From: Karstenula rhodostoma CBS 690.94
Lineage: Eukaryota; Ascomycota; Dothideomycetes; Pleosporales; Didymosphaeriaceae
DNA: 64,000 bases
Reading direction: 5' to 3'
Assembly (NCBI GenBank): GCA_010093485.1
Contig: MU001497.1
Coordinates: 1,551,031-1,615,030 of the forward strand
Made by a program: the position numbers and the translations under genes. Positions 38,421 through 52,200 of the stretch are shown here, one piece after another. Position 1 is the stretch's first letter. Each line of letters opens with the position of its first letter. The notes beneath the pieces are model-generated. The model searched no databases. It was not told the origin of the DNA and worked only from the letters and a program-made list of their open reading frames with translations.

Positions 38421-39530
38421 TACGATGAGTGCTTGGTGAAAAGAAAACGAATGTTATAATTTGATAAGGATCACTGTAAGCCTGTGTTGGACAGGCGAAG
38501 GATGATGAATAAAAAAAAACAGATTGGAGGAAAGAGAGACTGAAGAAGAGAAGGAGTGACTGAGCGAAAGTCTGTAGGACTAGGCGATACAAGTACTCAT
38601 CTTCTGGCTATGGCAGCGATTTCGTATTCTAATAGATCGCGGGTTTCTTCTATTCTGAATCCCTATCATTTCCGTGATGTTACATGCCCGTACGAATACA
38701 TTACCCACGCCGTCGGACTGCACAAGGCGCATGCTTCCCTCATGCAGTGGGCATGGTCAGTACCTAAGCACGATGCAGCCAATCTACGGAAAAACAGTGT
38801 TCAAGTAGGATGCATACCATAGGTAGATAGAGGAGAAAAGCGGGTGTATGTTATTGATTTACGAGAACGCTGAGGGCTGCTCTGGAGAACCCAGAGCTGA
38901 TTTTAGTGCCTATGGTGGTATGGTTTCCATTGTGGGTCCCTACCGTAGCCTTACACTATGTATCCCAATCACTGTGCGAAAAACCTGTGCCGCCCGGTTT
39001 TCCACTCCGGCGGGAACGAAGCTCACGTGGGTCAAATACATACATGGATCCATGTTTGTGCCCCCGTGCTTCACGCCTCGCTTATCCGTGGTCGTCAACA
39101 TCTACGCAGTCATGGCAGAATAGCCCCAACTGTGCCGCCCGAATACTACAGGTACTTCCCAACCACGCCGCATGACAACGTCGTACGGTGCACATCGCTC
39201 ATGTCCGCACGGCGAGGCGGTTACAGCATACTCTGCGATTCAAGTTCTAACTGGTCATCAGCGTTGAGTCGCGAGCGGAATATTCACTGCCCGGAAGAAA
39301 CGAAACAAAATGTCTTCCAGTCCTTCGCAAGATTGAAATGGAGTCCGGAGCCTTGCCAGCCAGGCAAGACCCACTCTGCGCGGATTTCAGCCAATGAGAA
39401 GCGTTGTGGAAGCCCCACTTGGGCACTGTACTTAGTGGGCCTGACGATTTAAATACACAAGAGACGTAGTACCCTCGTTCACAGTGCAACCTCGCCTTTG
39501 GTCGATTCAACTCAAGAAGCGTCGGCAAAT
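38421..39530. other. Intergenic, divergent promoters
   Basis: About 1.1 kb between divergent genes. CACGTG at 39024-39029 and a TTTAAATA element at 39448-39455, about 80 bases before the 2EXR-like start. No gene seen. Confidence 0.4.
39448..39455 (+). promoter_or_regulatory. TATA-like element of the 2EXR-like gene
   Basis: TTTAAATA about 76-83 bases before the predicted ATG at 39531, a reasonable core-promoter position. Confidence 0.3.
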
Positions 39531-40763
39531 ATGTTCGCACGACTCCCAAGGGAATTGCGGGACATGATATGGTTCGAAGCTGCTGCCATTCAACTACAAG
39601 AGGTGCGCGCCTGTCCTAAGTTCCCTCAGCATCGCTGTGATTGTTTGAAGACCTACTAATAGCCATGAAGTAAGCAAAACCGGTCCACCTTCATGTAAAA
39701 ACATCCACGCTGGTATCCAGTTGCCGATGTACTTTCGCGATCAAGCGGCATATACATATATTGGTGTTCAACTCCACTTACATCATATTCGTGAACTATA
39801 GGATCGCTGACGGTGTGACAAAGTGTTCTAGCCCGGGAGCTGAGCGTCAGCGCCAGGCTCTCGTTGGTTACGATGACATACCTTCTCACACGGAAAAAGA
39901 TGCTCTCCGGGTGTATGTGCAGCGCTCACGCAATGGCGACAAGCTTCGTATCAGTGTAAACGAGTTCCAGACCCTAGTCAACCGCCTGCCAATGGCAACT
40001 GTCTGTACCGAGGCGCGCTCCGCAGCACTTGAAGCTTGTCGCGCCAAAGTACAAATGATGAATATCATTTACAGCATCGAGATTACGCCAGAGGTTACAG
40101 AGGACTTTTCGGATTCGCTACAGAAGCCCATCTCCCCCCAGCCAACAACAGTCGTGGTGACCAACATGATCATGGCACATCCGCAGCCTCCGGAACACTG
40201 CCCACCCGGGTTTGACTCTGCAGAACATGTTGTGGACATAGTAAGCCGGGTTTTTGGCTCAGGTGTTACCCGCATCACCCTCAACCCCTGGGCTCACAGC
40301 CATCATGAAGATTTGGAAAGCATATATTGGCCGCATACCGAAAAAACACGGAGCTTAGAGCGATGGTTCGTGTTCGCCCAGTAGGCGACGTTAATTTTCA
40401 AGCTGACCTGCGCCTAGGCGACCTACCTCCACGTACGATGCTGATCGCATATATGATTTAGATGTGGAACAACCACCTACTATAGCTTACATGACCCCAG
40501 ACCGCCATCTCCACATACAGCATACATATTACACTGAATGGGAGTATGACGTCGACATGCTCTGCTATCATCTTCTCAAATTCTACGAGATCTTGGATGC
40601 ATCGAAGCCAAAGTTGCCGAGGCTGCAAAACATCTCACTGGAGCATTACGAAGATGGCGGGGTTCATATGAGCATCATGGCAACGTACAGAGACGGTGCC
40701 CTCCGGATCGATTGGGATGATTTGGGCCCCTCGTACTTTTATAACTTTGGATACGTGTACTAG
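39531..40763 (+). CDS. 2EXR-like (F-box-like) protein, exon model tentative
   Basis: Best frame-consistent model: exons 39531-39602, 39721-39790, 39840-40365, 40418-40763, giving 337 residues. The start MFARLPRELRDMIWFEAAA matches the opening of the fungal 2EXR domain (LPxELRxxIW), and a later segment MATVCTEARSAALEACR resembles its VCRESRxxAL motif. The last intron (40366-40417) is well supported, restoring a Trp codon. The second and third boundaries are weak: the region 39603-39840 has several stops in every frame and the alternative readings (for instance a CDC motif just after residue 24) would need a frameshift. So this may be a slightly decayed copy. 2EXR proteins are lineage-expanded in ascomycetes with no assigned reaction. 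Neighbour of the GHKL-like gene. Confidence 0.55.
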
Positions 40764-41843
40764 CAAGTCCTCCCCACCAATACTCCATACCAAGGAGCTA
40801 TGGATGATCAACTTCAATTACATGCGAAAGGAAGACCCGGAACAGGAAGTTACTTTCTTAGCTATTTTAGAAATACTTTAGCGTTCCCAAATATGTAAAG
40901 TAAGGCACGGTAGAAGGCACGTAATTTCAGCCCTCGACGGGACGGGGGTTATATATCTGCATCTTAACTTCCTTGGGCGCTTCGAATGGATTCATTCTCA
41001 CAACTAAAGCTTCGCAGAACATTTGCTATTCTCAGATTAAGTGATGTCATCGTCAAGAATTACTAACTTCCTTTACTTGTCAATACATTGGGGCCTACAT
41101 AGGAAAAAGATCAATCCTATCGTAGACTTTCTAGAAAACGACAGTGTCGGGACTGGCCTCGAGCATATCAAAATGTAGAATGGATATTCATGACACAGGC
41201 TCTCAGGGCTTTCGCGTGCTGCACACATAGTTGGCCCGTTCTAAGGCAGACTTTTAACAAGGGGTTGGCGAAACTGAATACACTCCGCCCCAGCCCGCGC
41301 ATCCGACATGTAGTTATTTGTTCTTTACGAGATCGTAGATAACTATGTACTATCATTGGTGAGACCTACCTTATCTTTGTACTGAACCAATGATATGCAT
41401 TGCCGTCCGCTGCCGGGCAGGTAAAGGAGATGCCACGCCCGGCTGTACATGCACCAATACGCCGTTGCACCCATGCAAAACACAGGATCTACGCCACATC
41501 CGCGTAGCCTCAAAAACTCTAAGGGGGTCAACCAACATTGTTTATTCGCTCATTCCGAAACTTGTATTAGTTGTGCATAACTCTGAGCTAGGGTTGGCGG
41601 CGCCACCGGAGCGATTACTCGTATGCGATGCGATGAGCTATCGTTTTTCGCCGAATCCGCCAGACCTTCATGTAAACAGGTCTATGCCGGATTAGTCTTA
41701 GCTTCACATGTGTTTGCTCCTGCTCTTGCCCCACGACCCGACTCTGACCTTTTTCTTCTTTAAGAAGGTCTTGCTGACGCCTCTCGATTGTGTGCTTTCA
41801 ACGGATCGCCCTTGACAGTTTTAATCGTGCCGTTGGCAACGAT
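40764..41843. other. Intergenic, no gene seen
   Basis: About 1.1 kb, AT-richer than the flanks. The 101-codon frame at 41390-41695 has no recognisable features. Promoter of the GHKL-like gene. Confidence 0.4.
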
Positions 41844-44663
41844 ATGTCCGGCGCTGCCGAGGAGTATGATGCCTGGTCGCAGGCTGGCTCGGATTCTTCC
41901 GATGACGGAGAAGACAACGATATCCTTCTATTTGACGACTTAGGTGATATTGACAAAACAAAGACTGTACCGACCGGCTTGGTTGCCCGTTACAAGCCTG
42001 ATTGGGGCCCTAGAGAAGGATTCCGTGAGGCCTTCCAAAATTGGTAAGTGCTCTGGCTTCGCCAGTACATACACGCGGTTGGGCACTCATAGACTCCAGG
42101 AGAGACGCCATCTGTCGGTCAAGCAATCTTACTCTTGACCAATTTGCCCCCAATATTACAGAGACCCAGCGGCACATCCTGATCGAGGTGCGGCACCCTA
42201 CCCAGGCGCAGTCTCCATTGCTAGGCTTCATACGCTTCCAGCGGGATGGTGACGACAACGGCGTTCTCGAAGTCACCAACTTCAACGCGAAACTCTATAT
42301 GTCGCATCTTTCTCTAGGTGGCACTACAAAGGCGCGCGATAAAACACAGACTGGGAAGCACGGCGAAGGTCTCAAGCTGGCAGCATTGGCTTTTCGACGC
42401 TATCCATGCAACTGTACTTTCCGGATCGAAGCCTCAAGTTTTAGATGGAACACCAGCTTCAGAACAGACCGACAGCTTCAATTCAGATTGACGAGATGCA
42501 ACCCAGACACGATTATGCGTCAGCGTCGTGCTGTCAAAAACAAACCCCGGACAACCAAAGCCCACATCTGGGAAGACGTGAAGGTGGTCATTGGCGCACC
42601 AGCTCGCAGGAGCCGTGGAAAAGATCAAGGGCAAATAAAGAGTCGAAAGATCCCTCTGGTGGACTTTCGAGAGTGGCTTAAAGTCACTCTGGATCTTGAT
42701 CCGCCAGATGATCTTATCAGGACCGCAGACGGTGACCTGATCATGTCTGATAGTCATGCAGGCAAACTATACCTACAAGGGTTGCGGCTTCCACATGGTA
42801 GCGCTACCGGGATGCCATTTCGATATGGGTATAACCTCCGCGATGGCGAGGTAGATCGGGATCGGAGATGTCTCAGTGATACATTCACGGATGCCAAAAC
42901 CATTACGAATATCTGGGCTAAATCTATTCGCTCTAACCACGGGAAAGGAGACATCCTACCGCTCTACACTGCGCTCCTCATGGAGGATCTGAGAAAGGTC
43001 GCCGACGTCATGCTAGATGGGGACACACAGCGACTTGATCGAGACATTGCGACTAGAGTTTGGGGCGAGATGCTTAAGAAAGGTCAAAAGCAGCACGGTC
43101 AAGGAGTTTTCTACTTCATCCCTTCAAAAGAGCAAGATGTACGCTGATACTCCCTTGATATAATGGCATACCTGCTAACTGTTACCTAGGATATGAAGAT
43201 AATCCAAAAGAATCTTCAACTCCATCCCGTTCCTATCTCGGAAACACTCTGGAAACTCCTGTCAGCCCATCAGCTCTGTCGAACGCCGATGGAAGAACAG
43301 GAACATCGTCTGTCTCGAGCTCGTGTGGTGCAAGTATTCAACGACCCTTTTGCACAGCACACTAGCTGGTTCCTCAAGTGTTGCTTCGGTTCAAATGCAC
43401 TGACGAAGCACATCAAGTGGGAGTTTGTCGAGGGTCGTGATCTGGGTCTGGATGTGGTATGGGTTCAAAACATCATTAAGATTCACGATAAATGGATCGA
43501 AATCAAGCAGGCGCAGGAGGGATCTTTCTGCCATGACGACACGCCCTCCGATGACCCCTTCGCATACGATGACGTTGTGCTGTGGCTCTGGGACTTGATA
43601 CTTTCGCAGCTTGCTTCTTCAGGCCAGCACACGGATATCGTGAGGCATGAGCGATGGCTGAAAGGAATGGCTAGGACTCGACTCGCTCAAGCTCCACGCG
43701 GTATCACCTGTTTGTCTACGAGTCGGCGTGGCGAATTAGCTGTCAAGTGGACATTTAAAGGTTCTCACACTGAAGATGGACCGAATCTGCGTATTATACT
43801 ACACACAGACGACTGTCCACGCCGGCTGGATATATTGTCGTTGCGTCCCCACACTGCCAATGGGCCATCTGATGAGCTTGGTAAGTTCGTACTTGCGCTC
43901 AACAGTCAAAGATGCTGATTTTATCGCAGAAGCAAACTGCAGTTGACGAAACATTAACTCAAGCCCAACGAACAATGACGGTGTTGTCTTCGTAGACCTG
44001 CCTCTGCACAAGCAATATGTCCCACAAATACAGGTCGACAATGAAGGATCGTTTCTTGGTTTGCCCCCCAGTGCTGTAAGCCCTGCATCTGAAGATGTTC
44101 CAGACGAGGGTACCATAATACCTTTTATGCGTGACTCGCAGAGTAAGTGCAGCAGATTTCGCTCTTCTAGGTCTGAAAAGTACTGACATAACGTAGGTCC
44201 GGAGGGCTTCGATAATTATCTCTATGCTCTACTAAGCACTCGTAGCGAAGCAAGCTTTCCGGACCTTTTTGGCCCGCGGATCGATCTGGGAAGCGATTCC
44301 GAAACTGCACTAGGCGATAACATGAACGGTGGCAGAGACAGCGTCGGCATCACTGAAAATGGGCACGATATTGTGCCTCACTACGGTCAGTCACTTACAA
44401 CCATCCATAAAGTGTGAAAACCATATCTGACAAATATCACAGCTATTGGGAACAAGATCGATCACTCAGACCTTGACTGGGCCCACGGATTCCCCGGCAC
44501 TCACGACTTCTATCGAACCCGCGAACAACCCAACTCCGACATCCTGATTGCCCGACCGAAAGCGAACATCCCAGAGGGCAGTGTAAGCAAGAGGCGTCAT
44601 AGGGACAGCGAATCTTCTTCTTCACGTGCCCCTAGGCCGAAGAGACCAAGGCATGAAGTCTAG
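41844..44663 (+). CDS. GHKL-ATPase-like nuclear protein, uncharacterised
   Basis: 828 residues; exons 41844-42043, 42100-43138, 43190-43880, 43996-44142, 44197-44385, 44443-44663, all phases consistent. Residues 1-40 are acidic. Then EAFQNWRDA (62-70) has the exact spacing of the GHKL N-box (E-x3-N-x2-D-A), completed only by splicing at Trp67. TNFNAKL (126-132) stands where the D-x-G-x-G box would be, with Asp replaced, and TGKHGEGLKLAAL (151-163) resembles the glycine-rich lid motif (as in Hsp90, MORC). The middle carries FNDPFAQHTSWFLKC and HDKWIEIK segments I cannot place. The C-terminus is Ser-rich with basic clusters (SKRRHR, RPKRPRHEV at 819-828), a likely nuclear signal. I recall similar GHGEG-type proteins recurring uncharacterised in fungi. 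Function unknown; possible Hsp90/MORC-like ATP clamp. Confidence 0.7.
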
Positions 44664-46246
44664 CGGAGTACTCACATCCGGACACAGCTTAATCGGGTAT
44701 GAGTTGGGAAGAGCTGTCCATGGCGACTGTCCTGAAGGAAGATTTACAAGCACAACTTGTCGGCGATTCTGAATTTTAACCAAAAAAACAAAAACATAAC
44801 AGGCGGCAGGATGAAGCACATCCACTCTTTATTTTGATTACATTCATTTTCGAACTGTCAGCTAGGGGGGACACCTCCTGTGATCGTTTTTGGTACTCAA
44901 CACACACAATAACTATACCTTCTTGTCCTTATTTCCCTCCCGATTCACTCCTTGGGTAAGCCGCAGTTGATTAGCACAAGGCAATGCCACTTTACAACCG
45001 GTCAGAATCAGTAACAAATCAAACATCATCCCCATCTGCAGCCCAAGGTACTTCATCAATAACATAACACTTCCAATCCTTCATCCATCCCTCTCACCAC
45101 CTTTAAAACACCAAACCTCCCCACAGACTCCATACGCTCTTCAAAAAAAGAATTACTTCCATCCCCCACCCACCCCCTCAAAAACCCATCCCAACAAGGC
45201 CATCCACCGACTCCAACTTCCTTAAAACCCACAATCAGCGCAGAGCAATAGACTCCAAATACACACCCTTTCTTTTCTTTCTTTATACTACCAATCCCTT
45301 CCACCCACAGCTCACAGCTCACAACTCCAACACCATACCCACAACCTCTTATCAAACCACGTCGTCTTCCACAAAAGAAGGACCTACTCAATCGCACATA
45401 CAAGCAAGTCTAAAAAGCTAATCTCACTCCACTCCACTCCACTCCACTCCACTCCACTGCTGTTCCCAAAGTGACCTTCATTTCTCAGAGGGTCATACAC
45501 GAACCCGCATGGGTCGTCTCAATCGCCCCCCTCCACCCACCTCATAAGAGAGTAAACACTCATTGTCAACGTGATACCCACCGCGAAAGTCACACGGCTC
45601 AGAATATCAACACAATCCGTTCCTGTCGACACAATACAAGTTTGCTCAACAGAATAACTCTCTCCTGCGCGTACCCTATCAAGTCATTCCAAAGCATAAG
45701 CATCTATGCCATGCCCCGGTAGATTTGTCTGCCACATCAAGCAGACATGCCGCAGTCCACCGCCCAATCCCGACCGAACATCACACCGCACAGCCACGAC
45801 AGCAGACATAGAAAGTAAAAACCATTCGAGTATATATCTATCTACTGCCACCACCATCAAACGATGAGAGAAGAAAAGATACACACACGCGCACTCCAAG
45901 CCAAGCTCAGCTCAGCTCAGCCCAGCAGCGTCAGCACATCAGCCAGAATCCGGGCCTGCACTCCCTTCATCCATCATCCATGCTCACACACCAGACCAAG
46001 GCCAGCCCCGCCCCGCTAAATCTCCCATCTTCAACGCCCATTTTCGCTCCGCAACTAACCATGCCCCCATTATACTCATACAGCGGACATAACCAGCTAG
46101 ACCATGCTCCGCCCAATGCAGAGTACTCATTTCGTGAACCCTAATGCCCGCTCCCTGTAAAAGACGCCCTGCAATGCATAGCTATACCCGTGGTGGTAAG
46201 GAGATGTACAGTCTGAACGAAAGGAATGTGTAATCGATCGAGGCAT
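44664..46246. other. Long intergenic stretch between convergent genes
   Basis: About 1.6 kb, C-rich on the + strand from about 45000 on. Holds a CACTC tandem repeat at 45424-45458. Probably includes the 3' UTRs of the GHKL-like gene and TOM1. Short frames only. Confidence 0.45.
45424..45458 (+). repeat. CACTC pentanucleotide microsatellite
   Basis: Seven copies of CACTC in the convergent intergenic region downstream of TOM1. Confidence 0.8.
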
Positions 46247-49200
46247 TTATGCGAAGCCGAAGTACTCGCCGCCAGCCGTCATGGCCATGTAGAGGGCTTT
46301 CTTGAGGGATTCGTAGTCATCGTACTCGGGAAGGTCGAGTTCTGCGACAAAGTCAGTATATGCACAAGGGTCTTAATAGAGTATCAACTTACGGTTGAAG
46401 CAAGTATGGCTAGACGGGAGACGGTCTTTGCTGCCATAATCGCGGTGGATGTTGAATTTGGAGAAACCGTTCATGCCCTCTAGTTCCTTGAATCCATTGA
46501 GTGGCACCTTGCTCGTTCCCGTAACGAACTGAAGTAGCTTCGCCTGCTCCTCCTTATCAAAGCTTCGGACAGCGCGCCAGAACCAATGAATCTGAGGCGA
46601 GTTCTGGGTGTAGTTCGAGTATTCAGTGTTGGCCTTCCAGTCCTCGATATTAATGTCAGGCAGCCCAGAGATGAGCAGCTCGAGTTCCTGCTCGCTGAAG
46701 ATGGAAACCAAATCCGAAGGGATGATGTCGTGGAAGCCCTTGAGGAAGTGCTCTAGCTGCTCTTGGACAGCACCTGTTAGGCGATACTCAGTCACCAGGC
46801 GGACATAATCGTGCTTGTTGTCCTCGGAGAGCGGAATGTTGCGTCCGTTCTCCATGAGATCCACCACCTCGGTTTCTCCAAAGCGTTCAGTCTCTACCGA
46901 CAAGGTTTCGGGGATGACATCAGTAGGATCGTTGTTGAGTATCCAAAGGAGGGACTTGTAGTATTCCTCGTCTAGAGACTCCATGTCCTTGACATTGACA
47001 GGTCGACTCAGGATCCGCTTGTAGACCGCTCGGCTGAAGTGGCAGTCAAGCACGCGGCCTTCGTAGAGGGCTTTTCCAATGACGCGTCCAATGAACTTGA
47101 AGAACATCAAGTGTTCGGGATTGATACCGCTCAGGCGGTTCGGATGGAATGTCGTACGATCCGAAGCCACAGGAATGAAGAGCGCGTAATCTGGATTGAA
47201 CATCTGTCGGGCAATGACCTGGAACCATTCACGAGTAACCCCACCAGCATCGACACCTTCCTCACCATGGAAGCGAATGCTAAGCTTACCATACTTCATC
47301 TCGTCCGCAGTTTTGAAGTACAACGACTTGAAACTATCCAAGAAGACTTGATCGCGGCGGACAGCAAGCTGAAGCGGCGGGTGTTGCTGGCGATCAGGAG
47401 TCCGCGCATGCAGCTTGCGGGAGAAGTAGTTGCGCTTGTTGTCGAACTCTAGTACCTTGGAGTTCTTCACGAGCAGCGAGAAAGTACCGCTCATGAGCTT
47501 TGGGTTCTGCCGCACCAGGTCATTCAGGATCTTGCGATGGTCTTCGGTGAAGTTGAAGAACAGGTTCTCCATCTTGCTCTCCGGAGGTGGGCTCGAAAGT
47601 GCAAACTCCTTGTTAGCCAACCGGCCAAGCGGTGCATCCTTGAGAGTGGTGTTCTTGCAAACAACCATGAGAGTCTCAATCAGCGGTAACAAGGTGGTGG
47701 CGATGTTGAGCATGTTACCCCGCTGGCGAATCACAGTCAGAAATTCGCTGAGCTTGTTCCACAACGGCGCAAACGCGGAGTCCTCATACAAAGACATGAG
47801 GATGTCGTCTTTCTGTGCTGGCTCGAGTGCAACCGCGCCGTTCTGTTCCTTGTTGTCTCGTGTAGGATCAAAGAGGTAGTCCAATGCTGTAAGAGCCCGG
47901 AGAAGCTTGGTTTGATCGGAGCTAGCGGGTGAGAATTTCGAGAGAGCCAAGCCTTGAACATCCGTTGGTGACGCAGCGTTTGTGACCTGAACGGTCAAAT
48001 CGCTAAGATCCCGGAGGATAGATCGTGCCAATTCTTGTGCGATACCGAGTAATTCCTGACCGAAGACCTCCTTGGCCCCAGGAATAGGCGAAAGGTTGCT
48101 GATAACGCTCAACGTCTCCTGGAATACCTTGCCACTGCATTCTCGAGCAGCCAGAATCTTCGCCACAAGACGCAGATTGCTTTCGGGTATCTCAGGCGGT
48201 GTAAGATTTCTATGCTTTTTCTTATCTTCCTCGGCCTTTGATGCTTCGGGTTTAGAGGAGCTGTCCCCGCCCTCTGTAGCTGTTTCAGCGGCAGTCTCGT
48301 TCTGGGGAGCGGTAGACATCTCAACATCCTCGGCCTGTTGCTGCCCGGTTGCAGGCTGCTCGCGGTCCTGGTCAGCCCCGGCGGCAATCGAGGGTTCAGC
48401 AGCAGACGTTTCGTCCTTCTTCTCGGCTTCAGTCTCAGCCTTCTCCTTGTCCTTCTTCAGATGTTGAAGAGGAACAGTGATTATGCGAAGTAGGGTCGTA
48501 AGTTGTTCCATGATGGACGAACTCTCGATGATTAGCTTCCGATCCAGCAAGCTCAACAAGGCGTTGACAGGGTATTTGGTCGCCTTGGTCTCTTTCGCTT
48601 TACCCTTGCGGTTGGCTCGGCTCTTGAAGCCAACACCAGTTTCATGCTCAGTCAGGAAGAACGTCCAGACTGCGGGGTTCTTTTCGGTAAGTTGGGTAAG
48701 TGTGTTTAGACATTGCTGGACGACCATAAGCGGTGATACATCCGAGTTGATGGAGAACGTCCCGTTCTTCTTGGATGGTTTCGGAGTCTTCTCGCTAGGC
48801 GGTTGCTGAGTCTGCTTCGCACGCAGTGAGAGCTGGGCAAAACTACGCTCAACGGCGTTCACATCGGCACTACCATCCTGCAGAATTGACAAGAGGATGC
48901 TGATAACCTCGGCCCGATTTTGACGATTTTCACAAACGTACCGAAGGATCTGGGTCAAGCTGGCCTTGGCGCTGCCTTGTTGAGGGATGAACATGAGGCG
49001 TAGTAATGTTGCTACGCCAGCCTTGTCAAGCATCTGCGCACACGGCCGAGCCTTCCGCTTTTGGAGTTGAGCGTCACGGTCAGCGCCGCGGTCCCCAGTC
49101 CGGCGGAAGCCAGACGGGAGATAGTCGAACTGGTTAAGACGACGATCACCGCCGTACGAGCGGGCCTCAGCAGAGATCTCAGGCGGCAATTGTCGCAACA

Positions 49201-52200
49201 CGTCCTCGTCCTGGTCCATTAAAACGGCTTGTCGCAGTGCAGGATCCAGTGAAGCTAAGAAGCTCGCCGGATCGATATCCTCAGCTTGTGCTGGGGCATT
49301 TGCTTGACTCCGTCGTCGTTGCTCTTCCCGTTCTTGTCGTCGACGCTCTTGGGCTTCATGCTGGAGCAGTTCGTTCCGAATCTCGATTGGCAATGCAGCC
49401 AAGAAATCGTCATCAATGCCGGCAGCTTGTTGTTCGCTAGATGATTGGTCTTGGCTTCCGCCCTGCGTTTGCTGTGTGGCGGCGCGGTTCTCTTGTGCAC
49501 GGCGTTCGTTGGCGCGGCGTTGTGCACGGTGCTCCTGAATCTGCGATAGCAGAACTTCTTCACGCAGATCCTCAGGGAGAGCCTCCAAGTATTCCAGATC
49601 AATACCAAGATCAGTGATATCGTAGTCGTGGCCCCGGATGTTCACCGTGATCCGTTGCTGAGGCTCAGCTGGTTGCTCGGGCTGCGCAGCCTCTACACCT
49701 TCCATTGCTTGAGATTCAGGCTGGGTGTTGGCTGTATCTTCCGTTGGTTCTGCCCCGCCGGCCGCTTGATCATTTTGCGCGGCAGCTTCGGCAGCTGCTC
49801 GCTCGGCTTCTAGACGCTCGCGCTCCTGGCGTTCTTTCTCTTCTCGTTCCTCTCGCTCCTTCGCCTCCTTGCGCTCTTGTTCCTCTTTTCGCCTCCGCTC
49901 GAGCTCGGCTTCCTTCTCCGCTTGCCGCTTCTTCTGAGCCTCCATAGCGGGTGGAACCATGAGTTTCAGGATTGAGTTGACGACACGCTGGCTCTTCTCA
50001 ATCGCGTTCGGGCCATATAGTATGCGCGCCTCTTCCTGCCAACGTTGGTGAGTGTAAGCCTTGAGGAAAGCTACAGAAGATTGTGGATCCTCGCGTGCTG
50101 AGCGACCTAAAGGATTATCTCGTGTACGAACATCGCGGCGGAATGTGGGATCGAACGGCGGGGAAAACCCATGAGGACCCAACGGGAGGTTGTTGAATGA
50201 CAGATGCACGGTGCCGTTCTGCGTGTGCAGTGTCCCTTGGCTCATCGCGTTCAGTAGATTGCTGATGAAGGAGACAGGGCTGGTGTCTGAAGGGAGGAGC
50301 CGAGGACCGCGACCCTCGATAGCATGAACCCAGTCGCTATTGTTTGCAGACGAAGGGTCACCGTGGCGGTCAGCTGAACGACCAGATCGTTGTAGAAGTG
50401 GGTTGACTCCATCGTCTGCCATGCGCGGCCCTGCACCAGGTCGATGTGACCGATAGGCTGGCACGAGAACTCTATTATCGGGCCCGCCGGGAAACATCCA
50501 AGGACTTAGGCGGTGCAAGTGACGCGAGGGCGGAGCAGGCTCGTTCCAGTCCCAACCCATCTCATGCATGCCTTCATCATCATCTTCCATTCCTGGATCG
50601 TAGACGATGTCCTCTTCGTCAAAATCTTCTTCTTCTTCCTCATCTGCGAGAGTTAGCCTTGTTAACAAACATGCCGTCATGCAAATTTACCTTCGTCTTC
50701 CTGCATATCATCGTCGATGAAGTCATCCAGATCGCCCTGCCGAATCTGGTCAAGAAGCTGCTGCGGTCGATCAAGCACAAAGTTAAGTGCAGAACCTGCC
50801 TCCGGGAAGGCGCCATCACCGCTCCAACTGTCCTCGCGGTCGTCACCGAGGCTAGCGTTTTCTTCATCGCCCGTAATTTCCTCCATGTCCTCCATGTCCT
50901 CAATCTCTTCGAGGTCGCCCATGTCGTCGTCCTCGTCACCATCATCCTCATCGTCTTCCTCATCGTCTTCGCTATCGTCGTCATCGTCGGTCTGAGATTC
51001 GTCGTGGGAGCCCATGCCCTCGCCATCATCGTCAAGCTCGATTTCGACGTCCACATCCCCAGGAAGGCCTTCAATGGGGCCGATGTCGCCCAGTTCCATT
51101 TCCATCTCCTCATCTTCGGACACAACCTCGTCGTTATCGCCAAGCTCCTCATCAAAGTCCATATCATCAGCATAGGCTTCTCCATACATGTCTTCATCTT
51201 CTTCACCCTCATCTTCGTCTTCGTCTGTCTCCGACTCGTTACCGGGCTCAAACATGCCCAACGTCGAGTTACGGAAAAGATCTGGAGTCTCTTCACGTGT
51301 CGTATCCATGAGGTCATCATCTGACGCAGAAGAGATCTCATACTCGTCTGTTGATTCGGGGGAAGAAGATGTGTCGTAACGAGTGCTCAAGTCCATGCCA
51401 ACATAAGTCAGCCACTTAAGCGGTTTGAGAATGTACTTAACAACCCGCTTTGCATTAGGGAAGTTAAGGTCGATGTCGGCAATGGCAGTCGTCAGAATTG
51501 AGATAAAGTTCTTCTCATACATAATCTTGGCCATTTGTTTGAGCGTCGGAGTGAGATCGGCGTTTTGATTAAGCATCTCCCCATTAGGGCGTTGGGAGAC
51601 CAGCTTGGAGAAGATGTCGGCTACGCCAAGTAGACGAGAGTATTTCATGTCGAGAACTTCGTCAGAAGCGCAGGCATCTTTGAAAGCCTTGAGACAATGC
51701 TCTAGAACGAACTTCCGAACGAACAAGAGCTCCAGCTCTGTCTCAACATAAGGCGATTCGTTGGGACCTGGCCTAGAAACACCTTGCTCTCCAGTTTTGG
51801 AGCACAGTGATACAATCACATCGATAGCGCAGCTAGACGTGGCCAGTTTCTTCTTGAAAGTGAGGTCGCCTTCGTGGTTCAGACTACCGACAGGCACCAA
51901 CACGTTGAGAAGGTAATTCAGCACGCCAGATCGAGGCTTGGACGGAGTGGTAACATATGGATCTGCCTTCCTCGAGAAGTTGATGAACTCGATCTTGGTG
52001 CGGTTGTAGCTTTGAAGAAGCTCTGCAAGACACTTCAGAATAAAGCATCGGTAGACATAGATAGGGTGGTTCTCCGCCTTGAATTCGACCTTTTCCGGCT
52101 TCGTCTGCTCGGTGCTCGTATTAGCCGTTTCTGGAGAAGTTGTCGATGCTGCGTTATTGGCCGACTGCTGCGCTGGGTCTTCGTCCTTCTCTGATACTTT

